From: an uncultured Muribaculaceae bacterium
GTDB taxonomy: Bacteria; Bacteroidota; Bacteroidia; Bacteroidales; Muribaculaceae
Assembly (NCBI GenBank): GCA_910586175.1
Contig: CAJUIJ010000012.1
Location: forward strand, 5,238-17,598
Direction: 5' to 3'
DNA: 12,361 nucleotides
Positions 5,573-12,361 of the stretch are shown here, piece by piece. Position 1 is the stretch's first letter; every line of letters begins with the position of its first letter. The translations under genes were made by a program, and so were the position numbers. The notes under the pieces are model-generated. The model was not told the DNA's origin. It was given only the letters and a program-made list of their open reading frames with translations, and did not search any database.

Positions 5573-5655
5573 ACAAAAATTTAAAGAAATACATAACACT
5601 TCAAACAAAAATTTAAAGAAATACAAGAAATACGTAACACTTCAAACAAAAATTT
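5573..5655. repeat. Tandem repeat (32/41 bp) in the divergent promoter region
   Basis: Copy 1 is 5573-5604 and copy 2 is 5605-5645. Both begin ACAAAAATTTAAAGAAATAC and end TAACACTTCAA. Copy 2 has nine extra bases (AAGAAATAC), itself an internal duplication. A third partial copy, ACAAAAATTT, is at 5646-5655. On the minus strand the units contain TTTG and TAAATTTTTG, partial matches to promoter elements, so the repeat may duplicate promoter sequence for the DUF2007 gene. Confidence 0.85.
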
Positions 5656-5657
5656 GC

Positions 5658-5665
5658 TATATTTG
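5658..5665 (+). promoter_or_regulatory. -7 element close to the TPR-AraC regulator start
   Basis: TATATTTG matches TAnnTTTG, but no TTTG is found 19-20 bases upstream. It ends only seven bases before the ATG at 5673, which would make the mRNA leaderless or nearly so. The missing -33 element may mean an activator is needed. Confidence 0.45.
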
Positions 5666-5672
5666 CACCGTA

Positions 5673-7352
5673 ATGAGACGCGATTGCCCGGAAATATATG
5701 TCGGTGTATGGAAATGGCTTGCACTTATAGCTGTTTTCTTCACCTTAGCAAGCGCATGTTCGCGCAAAGATGACTCGTGCCTGTATGAATTGAACAGGCA
5801 GTGCAACCTCTCCATGAGCAGCCCGGAGAAAGCCGGCATCGACTCTCTGGCCGGTCTTCTTCTCACCGAAGCCCGCCGGGCCGGCAACCGCGTGATGGAG
5901 GGCCGTGCACACTTCTATCTCTCGCATTACGAAACTGGTATGCCTGACAGCGTGAAGGCCGACCGTAAACGGCATCTGGACGAAGCAGTCAGAATAGCCG
6001 AGGAAACCGCCAACGACACGCTGCTCTGCTACGTCTACAACCAGACAGGCATATGGGAATTTGAGAACCTCGGCAACGTGGCCACAAGCCAATACTGGTT
6101 CAACCGCTCTTTGGAACATGCCCGACGCGCCGGCAGACGCTCGTTTGGCATCCCGGCCGAAGTCAATCTGTCCGAAATGTACAGACTTGACAACGACACA
6201 ATCGGTCTTAAATACAGCCATGACCTTTTTGACTATGCATTGGCACATGATGACGAACTACCTCGTCTATCCACAGGACTTACTTTAGCAATGTATTACT
6301 CATGTGTGGTCAGAGACAGTGCCGAATTGCGCCCATACATCGATGCCATGCGCCCTCTACAACATTACTTGCCGGGATGCATCGAACTTATATACGCCCG
6401 ATATTTCTACCATAAGAAAGACTATGGTTCCGCTGAAAGATATATAGTGAAAGCCAACATGAGCCAATATCCGGACATGCCTCTTATGTATGCCAAGATC
6501 CTTCACGCCACTGGAAGAACCGAAGAATCAGACAGATACATTGCAAAAGCATCATCGTTCGGCAATGCAATATCGCTGCACGACCGCAAGGAACTGCTTG
6601 CGCTCTCAGCCGCCAATGCCCATATGAGAGGAGATGACGCACGCGCCTACGAAATGCAGCTGCGTCACGACATCTTCGTGGACTCGGTGTCAAAAGCCCG
6701 CAACGCTGACGTATCGCGAAGATACCGCATTGAATACGAAGTGCTCAACAAAGACCGTGAAATATCCGAACAACGTGCCCGGATACGCAATTTCAAGGCA
6801 TGGGGATGGGGTGCAGGCGCGATCGTCATTGTCATAGCCTCAGCAACTTTGCTCTGGATCAGACGCCGCAACAAGATGTACCGCGACATTGTGCGCCAGA
6901 ACAGGGAAGCTCTCGAACGCGAGCAGCAACTAATTTCACGGATCTCCTCCCGCGACCGCAGGATAACAGAACTGTCAGAACCGCACACCACAAAGATTCC
7001 CGAGGAGAAGGCCAACGCCATTTTCGAGCGCATCCAGCATCTGGCTCAGGAAGAGGAAATATGGCGGGATCCGGACATTACCCGCGAACGTTACGCCGAA
7101 TTGGCAGGATGCAACAGGACATACTTCTCCGAAGTAATAAAGGCGAAGACCGGCATGAGCTATTCACAGTTCATGAATTCATGCCGCATACAAGAAGCTA
7201 TCAGAATCCTTTCGGACACTTCTGACGACACTTCTCTGAAAGATATTTCCGAGAGTCTCGGATTCCTGTCGATCCAGAATTTCTACAATGCTTTCAAGCG
7301 CGCCACAGGCATGTCGCCCGACCGATACCGCAGAACGGCAAAAGAATTGTAG
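5673..7352 (+). CDS. Membrane-spanning TPR sensor with C-terminal AraC-type DNA-binding domain
   Basis: The product has 559 residues. Residues 13-28 are a hydrophobic export signal ending LASAC29, which could be a lipobox or a signal anchor. Residues ~30-340 are helical and TPR-like (for example EGRAHFYLSHYETG, CYVYNQTGIWEFENLG), predicted to be periplasmic. Residues ~340-372 form a basic/acidic helix leading to one transmembrane helix (376-396, AWGWGAGAIVIVIASATLLW then RRRNK). A coiled coil follows (400-430), then an AraC/XylS double helix-turn-helix domain (~445-556) with RYAELAGCNRTYFSEVIKAK and the family signature LGFLSIQNFYNAFKRATGMS-P-D-RYR. It probably couples an envelope signal to transcription in one chain, without a kinase. 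The ATG is the only sensible start. The giant secreted protein gene follows 166 bases downstream and is its likely target or partner. Confidence 0.9.
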   Translation: MRRDCPEIYVGVWKWLALIAVFFTLASACSRKDDSCLYELNRQCNLSMSSPEKAGIDSLAGLLLTEARRAGNRVMEGRAHFYLSHYETGMPDSVKADRKRHLDEAVRIAEETANDTLLCYVYNQTGIWEFENLGNVATSQYWFNRSLEHARRAGRRSFGIPAEVNLSEMYRLDNDTIGLKYSHDLFDYALAHDDELPRLSTGLTLAMYYSCVVRDSAELRPYIDAMRPLQHYLPGCIELIYARYFYHKKDYGSAERYIVKANMSQYPDMPLMYAKILHATGRTEESDRYIAKASSFGNAISLHDRKELLALSAANAHMRGDDARAYEMQLRHDIFVDSVSKARNADVSRRYRIEYEVLNKDREISEQRARIRNFKAWGWGAGAIVIVIASATLLWIRRRNKMYRDIVRQNREALEREQQLISRISSRDRRITELSEPHTTKIPEEKANAIFERIQHLAQEEEIWRDPDITRERYAELAGCNRTYFSEVIKAKTGMSYSQFMNSCRIQEAIRILSDTSDDTSLKDISESLGFLSIQNFYNAFKRATGMSPDRYRRTAKEL

Positions 7353-7452
7353 TTATGAGATGGGCTCTAAAATGCAAAGCATTGCAAACAAGACTTTTAA
7401 CGGATTAAAAATTTAAACAAAAAACAATTTGTCAATTCTTTAATCCATAAAA

Positions 7453-7483
7453 TTTTCCATAACGATTATTGAAGTTAGATTTG
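7453..7483 (+). promoter_or_regulatory. Probable promoter of the giant secreted protein gene
   Basis: TAGATTTG (7476-7483) matches TAnnTTTG. The -33 position, 19 bases upstream, reads TTTT (7453-7456) instead of TTTG. A start near 7489 leaves an AT-rich leader of about 30 bases before ATG 7519. Because this element covers the GTG at 7483, the ATG at 7519 is the better start. Upstream lie two TGCAAA copies ten bases apart (7373, 7383) and the inverted pair GGATTAAA/TTTAATCC (7402-7409, 7439-7446), possible regulator sites. Confidence 0.55.
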
Positions 7484-7518
7484 TGGCAGAATCAACTATA
7501 ATTTTTAATTCAACGCTT

Positions 7519-10500
7519 ATGAAAAGAATTCTGACGCTGATTATGGTTGCGATTGTGGGAATGTCGCTCGGACTCATAGCAGCGCAATCAGTCCCAAAGC
7601 CTGTGCCTTCTAAGCAGAAAGGCATGAAACTATCTCAGAAACAATTCCAAGCAATTGCCAAATTCCATCCTTGGCTAAACAAGGGAATTAAACGGCATAC
7701 TCCACAACGAAATGCCATAAAGCCCCTCAACTCAAAGAAGAGCACAAGAGTTTCACCTAAGGCAAACGCCTCGGGATCCACCGTGCAAGGATGGCGCGTG
7801 TGTCCTGTATGGGGTGACTATACCAGAGGTTGGTACGAACTCGGAATCGATGGCAATGAACAGAAACTTTGGGAATACCACTATCCCAATTGGGAAGATG
7901 AAGGTCTCTATGAAGAACCCGATTTCCCTTTCCATACAGGCTTCGTTAGAAACGGTAAAGTCTACGGATTCCATAGCGAAACTCTCTTCTACTGGCTGAT
8001 ATGGGGACACGGTTGCTTCTCTTTCGACGGTAAAATCGAGGAATATCATGAATATGGTGCAGACCTGTCGCTCACTGACTTCTCCACATATGTAATATCA
8101 TGTGCCTTTGATGAACCAAACGATATCGTATATGTCTACACCCCCTCTTCCGATGGCTCCTCCTACCAGCTTCAAACCGTAAATCCTGAGACATGGGAAT
8201 TCTCGTTAGTGAAAGCCAATGTGCCCTTGGAGGATGTATGTGTGGGATTCGCATATAATCCGGTAGACAAGGAGCTTTACGGCATGACTCCCGATGCACG
8301 TTTCGTCATTCTTAACAAAAATGACGGAAGCCTTGATGTCATAAAGAAATTCAACCTGCCTGTAACGAACACACTTGAAGGCATGACATACAGCCCGCTC
8401 GACAAACTTTTCTTCTTTGTTTACAGCGACGGTTATGATGATTCAACTCTTTATACAATTGACCCAAAGAACCCGGAACTTAACGAAATTGCATCCCTGC
8501 CCGACTGCATTCAATACCGCATCCTCGTCACTCCGGACCAACCCGTTGATGACAAGGCGCCCAAGACTCCGGTCATCCTATCCATCTCATTCCCCAACGG
8601 AACCCTTTCCGGTTCTGCAACCCTCAAATTGCCCGAGTTCTCTTTCGACGGGATGCCTCTGTCAGGAAATCTTAAACTTACAGCATATGTAGATGACACA
8701 GAAACATCAGAAGTCTACGGCACTCCCGGATCGGAAGTAGAGGTATATTTCAGCAACATCAGCGAAGGTAAACATATCTTCAAATTCAAAACAAGCTCAG
8801 GCGACCTTGCCGGGTCATCTGTCTCCTATGGCATGTTCATAGGCTACGGCACTCCATCTGCACCTTCCAATATTGAACTGAACGAGGGAAAGCTCACTTG
8901 GGATGCTGTAACCGAGAGTGTGGACGGAGGCTTCATAGATGTGGATAATGTAACTTACAACGTTTTCCTCAATGGTAACAAACTCAACGATTCTCCAATA
9001 ACCATATGCGAATACTCATTCGCAATGCCTGATGGAGATTACTCTATATATTCGGCAAGAGTAGAAGCCGACAATCACGGTCATTTATCCGAACAAGGAA
9101 TATCAAACGATATCCTGCACGGCAAGCCCCTCACTCTCCCATTCTCCTTACACCCCACAGAAACAGAGGCGAAACTTATTACAACCATTACAAATTACCC
9201 TCCGGAATCTCAGGTTTTCAGAACTTGGAGATACCACACATTTGAAAGCGATGGCATCGAACAAAGCTGCTTCCTGTGCGACACTTACAGCTACGATGAG
9301 AATCAGGAGGATGAGAATCAGGAGGAATGGATGTTCCTACCCCCTGTACATATTCCGAAGACCGACAAACTTGTGGAACTTTCATTCCAATTTGCCGGAG
9401 CAGTTTATGACGAATGCCCGGAGAATCTCACTGTGGCTTACGGCAGCGAGGCCAACCCGGATGCAATGACATTGGTCAAACAATGGGAATTCAACCCCGC
9501 CCCCAACTCTTGGACCGAAATGAAAATATGGTTTGCCCCTAACGAAGGCACACAATACATCGGCTTCCTTACCAAGCCTTCTTCTGATGGCAATAATGTA
9601 ATGGTGCGCAACATAAATCTCAGCGTTTCAGAGCGCCCTGATTACACACCGGCCGCAGTGGCAAACCTCTCGGCAGAACCTCTACCAAAGGGTGCATTAA
9701 AGGCTAAGGTATCCTTCACAATGCCGGGAAACAGTGTAACAGGCTCTCAAATCGAGGGCAACCTCACTGCCACGGTTAAATCGTCGGTTGAGACACGCAC
9801 TGTAAATGCTTCGCCCGGTAAAAACATTTCTGTTGAGGTTTCAACCGCAGATGGGCTTAACGACATAATGGTATTCGCATCAAACGAAGCTGACGGCATT
9901 GAAAGCAATGTATCTGTATTCACAGGCAACGATGTGCCACTCCCGATTTCTCTCGAAAAGTCAAAGGTAGGACATACCGAAGACTACACCGGCCTGCATA
10001 TCGAATGGGAACACCCCGACAAAGGAGCGAATGGTGGCTATGTAAATCCGGATGACGTAACTTATGCACTCTGCATATACAACGAAGAAACCTACGAATG
10101 GGAAATCGCACAGCAACTCGGGCACGTCACTTCATGCGACTATTTCCCGGATCCCAAAGATAAAATCGATGCTTCGGAGGTAGGTATATTGTCGCAGAAT
10201 GCCAAAGGCAATTGCGGCACACTCTTCACGACTTACGATGTGTGCGGCAAGCCATACACACTGCCCCTATGGGACAGCGTGGATGCATATGAACTGAGAC
10301 CAAAGATAGCCGAACAACCCGATGACTCTTATGACTACTACGGATTCTCTAGTTCTTACGATGCGTATCCATACTGGATATCATCGCCTACGCCATATGG
10401 CAATGCGGCCTACTTTGCAACCGGTTCCGACGGTTACAAAGTCCGCACCGCCCTCCCTGCCTTCTCCACCGAAGGCATTAAGTCCGCTCATCTTGAAGCC

Positions 10501-12159
10501 TCGTTATATAGCACAGACAAGTCTGCCAAAATAAACATTTTTGCTGAAACTTATGGTTCAGAAACTGAACTTTTAGCTTCATATTGTGCTGAAGAAAGCG
10601 ATGGCTTCGTAAGGAAGCGTTTCGAAATCCCATCGAAATTCCTTGATAAAAAATGGGTGGAAATAAAAATGGAAGCTGAAATCAATTCAGAGGAGGAAGC
10701 CACTGTAGCTTTCGGGCCATACAAAATCCAGACATTCTTCGCAGATGACATATCGTTATTTTATCTTTATTCTCCAAACTTCATGACCATAGGCCGCCAA
10801 GCCAACATCTCCGCAACCATTGAGAACAATGGTTTGCAAAGTGCGGAATCTCCATCCCTTGAATTGTCAATCACCAAGAATGGCAAGGAAATCGCAAAAA
10901 TTCCAATGACACGAGAGGATGGTGACGGCAGGCTCAACGAACTTGAGCAAGCCACATACATCACAAAATGGACTCCCGGACCGGATGCTGAGGGCGAACT
11001 GACAATCTCTGCAAAAACGATGGATGCTGACATGAACGAATCCAATAATATCAAATCAGCCACAGCCTGGGTGGGCCGCGACAACAATCCCACGGTCACA
11101 GACCTTGAGGCCAGAGTAATGGAAGAATCCAACAACGCGCACCTTACTTGGACTGACCCTACAGTCGAGACGGGTTTCGAGAGTTTCGAAAGCCTTACAC
11201 CTTTCAGTTATGGAGATCAAATCGGAGATTTCAAGTCTGTCATCCTCGATGATAACGAACTGAACACTGAATTCGAATTCGACATACCGTTCGCTTCCGT
11301 TCCTAAAGCATGGCAAGTGATAAACATAAGAGAAGTGGAGAAAAGCATCGCCGATGCCAATATGGAAAATAAATGGTTTTCAGCTTCTACCGGTGACCAA
11401 TGTCTCATGACGACACCTCCAATTAGCATCATTGCCGGTGCCGAGCTTGCGGCAGACCGCTGGCTCATAACCCCGGAACTGAAACCTCAGTCAAAGGTTT
11501 CATTCAAACTCACGAGTGCAGTGACCGGCTATGTCGAACCTGTGGAGATCCTTGTATCCTCAACCGACGACAACCCCGAGAACTTCACAAGCATTGAGAC
11601 CCTCCGTCTCCTCTCCTCCGGATGGAAAGAGTATGAATACACATTGCCCTCAGATGCCAGGTATCTGGCAATCCGCTATCTTGGCAATTCGGACGGAAGC
11701 CAGTTCCTGTTGCTTGACGACTTCAGCTATGTCCCCGCAGCCGAAAGCCCGAAGCTTATCGGTTATGACATCTACCGCGACGGCAGGCTGCTCAACGAGT
11801 CACTGGCTGTGCGCAGCACATGGGCTGACACACAAACCCCTGCATCAGACATGGTGTATTACAACATCAAGCCAGTGGTGAGCAAACAGGGTGTCGTGAT
11901 CCGTGGGCTGATGTCAAACACAGCATACGTGCAGCTGTCGGGTGTGAACAATGTCGAAACTGCCAAAGCCCGCATCCTGGCTGCAGATGGCAGTGTGATG
12001 GTGATCGGCTTCGCAGGCGAACGCATCATCGTGAGCGACTCGCAAGGCCGCGTGGTGGCAGATGTCGCCAAAGCCCCGGATGCTGTGCGCATCCCGGTGG
12101 AACCCGGCATATATGCCGTGCGCGCCGGCTCAGTCAACGCCAAGCTCATGGTGAGATAA
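7519..12159 (+). CDS. Giant secreted modular protein (FN3-like and jelly-roll modules, type IX-like C-terminal sorting domain)
   Basis: From ATG 7519 the product has 1546 residues and a standard signal peptide (MKRILTLIMVAIVGMSLGLIAA). The extended frame start at 7483 is rejected because it would precede the signal peptide and overlap the promoter. Residues ~87-340 look like a beta-propeller-type region with repeated 'VYVYTPSSDG', 'FAYNPVDKELYGMT', 'MTYSPLDKLFFFVY' blades. Then come two long related units (about 350-704 and 714-1084), each with Ig/FN3-like strands and ending in a jelly-roll module introduced by GKPxTLP. A CARDB-like domain follows (~1085-1191). A choice-of-anchor-J type module comes next (~1221-1407, 'RWLITPELKP', 'LLLDDFSYVP'). 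The last ~70 residues (GERIIVSDSQGRVV to GIYAVRAGSVNAKLMVR) match the type IX secretion sorting-domain pattern. It is probably surface-attached or secreted and may bind or process a host or glycan target; the ligand is unknown and no catalytic motif is seen. Confidence 0.88.
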   Translation: MKRILTLIMVAIVGMSLGLIAAQSVPKPVPSKQKGMKLSQKQFQAIAKFHPWLNKGIKRHTPQRNAIKPLNSKKSTRVSPKANASGSTVQGWRVCPVWGDYTRGWYELGIDGNEQKLWEYHYPNWEDEGLYEEPDFPFHTGFVRNGKVYGFHSETLFYWLIWGHGCFSFDGKIEEYHEYGADLSLTDFSTYVISCAFDEPNDIVYVYTPSSDGSSYQLQTVNPETWEFSLVKANVPLEDVCVGFAYNPVDKELYGMTPDARFVILNKNDGSLDVIKKFNLPVTNTLEGMTYSPLDKLFFFVYSDGYDDSTLYTIDPKNPELNEIASLPDCIQYRILVTPDQPVDDKAPKTPVILSISFPNGTLSGSATLKLPEFSFDGMPLSGNLKLTAYVDDTETSEVYGTPGSEVEVYFSNISEGKHIFKFKTSSGDLAGSSVSYGMFIGYGTPSAPSNIELNEGKLTWDAVTESVDGGFIDVDNVTYNVFLNGNKLNDSPITICEYSFAMPDGDYSIYSARVEADNHGHLSEQGISNDILHGKPLTLPFSLHPTETEAKLITTITNYPPESQVFRTWRYHTFESDGIEQSCFLCDTYSYDENQEDENQEEWMFLPPVHIPKTDKLVELSFQFAGAVYDECPENLTVAYGSEANPDAMTLVKQWEFNPAPNSWTEMKIWFAPNEGTQYIGFLTKPSSDGNNVMVRNINLSVSERPDYTPAAVANLSAEPLPKGALKAKVSFTMPGNSVTGSQIEGNLTATVKSSVETRTVNASPGKNISVEVSTADGLNDIMVFASNEADGIESNVSVFTGNDVPLPISLEKSKVGHTEDYTGLHIEWEHPDKGANGGYVNPDDVTYALCIYNEETYEWEIAQQLGHVTSCDYFPDPKDKIDASEVGILSQNAKGNCGTLFTTYDVCGKPYTLPLWDSVDAYELRPKIAEQPDDSYDYYGFSSSYDAYPYWISSPTPYGNAAYFATGSDGYKVRTALPAFSTEGIKSAHLEASLYSTDKSAKINIFAETYGSETELLASYCAEESDGFVRKRFEIPSKFLDKKWVEIKMEAEINSEEEATVAFGPYKIQTFFADDISLFYLYSPNFMTIGRQANISATIENNGLQSAESPSLELSITKNGKEIAKIPMTREDGDGRLNELEQATYITKWTPGPDAEGELTISAKTMDADMNESNNIKSATAWVGRDNNPTVTDLEARVMEESNNAHLTWTDPTVETGFESFESLTPFSYGDQIGDFKSVILDDNELNTEFEFDIPFASVPKAWQVINIREVEKSIADANMENKWFSASTGDQCLMTTPPISIIAGAELAADRWLITPELKPQSKVSFKLTSAVTGYVEPVEILVSSTDDNPENFTSIETLRLLSSGWKEYEYTLPSDARYLAIRYLGNSDGSQFLLLDDFSYVPAAESPKLIGYDIYRDGRLLNESLAVRSTWADTQTPASDMVYYNIKPVVSKQGVVIRGLMSNTAYVQLSGVNNVETAKARILAADGSVMVIGFAGERIIVSDSQGRVVADVAKAPDAVRIPVEPGIYAVRAGSVNAKLMVR
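9295..9324 (+). repeat. 15-bp in-frame tandem duplication
   Basis: GATGAGAATCAGGAG occurs twice in a row inside the giant protein gene, encoding DENQE-DENQE in an acidic surface loop of the first jelly-roll module. It is a likely slippage site whose copy number could vary without changing the frame. Confidence 0.9.
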
Positions 12160-12180
12160 CAGCACCTCGAACATCTTCAT

Positions 12181-12219
12181 CGAAGGGGTCGCGGAATGTA
12201 AAAAGTCCGCGACCCTTCG
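12181..12219 (+). terminator. GC-rich hairpin after the giant protein gene
   Basis: CGAAGGGGTCGCGGA (12181-12195) pairs with TCCGCGACCCTTCG (12206-12219), 14 pairs with a single bulged G and a ten-base loop, 21 bases past the stop. There is no T-run after it (CTTATGATT), so it may act as an mRNA 3'-end stabiliser or an imperfect terminator. Confidence 0.6.
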
Positions 12220-12224
12220 CTTAT

Positions 12225-12314
12225 GATTACGGAAAAACCGGGATTCTCATCCTCGAAGAGTCTAATAAATAAAAGTCCTGTCAAATTTGTATAATCCGAT
12301 TATTTTCCGTAATC
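12225..12314. repeat. 12-bp perfect inverted repeat flanking 66 bp
   Basis: GATTACGGAAAA (12225-12236) is the exact reverse complement of TTTTCCGTAATC (12303-12314). The right arm overlaps the putative promoter at 12286-12317. It could be an operator pair or the ends of a small element; the 66 bases between hold no gene. Confidence 0.7.
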
Positions 12315-12317
12315 TTG
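12286..12317 (+). promoter_or_regulatory. Probable promoter for a gene beyond the right edge
   Basis: TTTG (12286-12289), a 20-base spacer and TAATCTTG (12310-12317, one mismatch to TAnnTTTG) suggest a promoter reading out of the window. Confidence 0.45.
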
Positions 12318-12349
12318 CATTATTCTCCGCATATTGGAGAATGATGCAA
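12315..12349 (+). promoter_or_regulatory. Long hairpin at the start of the right-edge transcript
   Basis: TTGCATTATTCTCC (12315-12328) pairs with GGAGAATGATGCAA (12336-12349), 14 positions with one T-G pair and a seven-base loop. It overlaps the predicted transcription start, so it could be a leader structure or a symmetrical operator. There is no T-run, so it is not a terminator. Confidence 0.55.
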
Positions 12350-12361
12350 AATATCTGGAGA

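Noticed and set aside
5745..6248. Minus-strand open frame of 167 codons
   Set aside because: It is antisense to the TPR region of the regulator, whose plus-strand frame has a clear domain structure.
7483..7518. Upstream GTG start for the giant protein
   Set aside because: The GTG coincides with the last bases of the -7 element, and the ATG at 7519 begins a textbook signal peptide.

Overview
The window looks like a chromosomal segment of a gut-type Bacteroidales bacterium, possibly near Muribaculaceae; the family is a guess. Evidence: several promoter-like sites fit the Bacteroidota form TTTG-N19/20-TAnnTTTG, start codons lack clear Shine-Dalgarno sequences, there is a DUF2007-type small protein, an OmpA/TPR lipoprotein with the 'ASPEG' motif, a membrane-spanning TPR-AraC regulator, and a giant multi-domain secreted protein ending in a type IX-like sorting domain.

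Layout. 1-1284 (minus) is the N-terminal 428 codons of DNA polymerase I, cut by the window edge; its 3'-5' exonuclease motif I appears degraded. 1478-3175 (minus) is an OmpA-like/TPR lipoprotein with a clear hairpin terminator and a heptamer repeat downstream. 3514-3589 (plus) is tRNA-Lys(CTT) with its own promoter and terminator. 5305-5502 (minus) is a DUF2007 protein. 5673-7352 (plus) is a one-polypeptide sensor/regulator (export signal, periplasmic TPR region, transmembrane helix, AraC-type DNA-binding domain). 7519-12159 (plus) is a 1546-residue secreted modular protein, which that regulator may control.

The most interesting part is 3573-4958. The 3' end of the tRNA-Lys gene (15 identical bases) recurs at 4944-4958, as left by site-specific integration of a small element into a tRNA gene. 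The 1.37 kb between the copies carries one protein gene, an Abi_2/AbiF-type HEPN protein with an R-N-x-x-x-H motif. Directly before its start codon lies a consensus promoter followed by a short structured RNA ending in a terminator-like hairpin whose T-run abuts the ATG. This is the layout of a toxin with a small-RNA antitoxin or attenuator, so I read it as a miniature tRNA-borne antiphage or toxin-antitoxin island without an integrase. The RNA and island calls are inferences from sequence pattern.

4684-5304 has no convincing gene. It holds the distal tRNA-end copy, two terminator hairpins and a cluster of AGGTGGCA inverted repeats. The right edge (12160-12361) holds a GC-rich hairpin, a long inverted repeat and a probable promoter for a gene outside the window.
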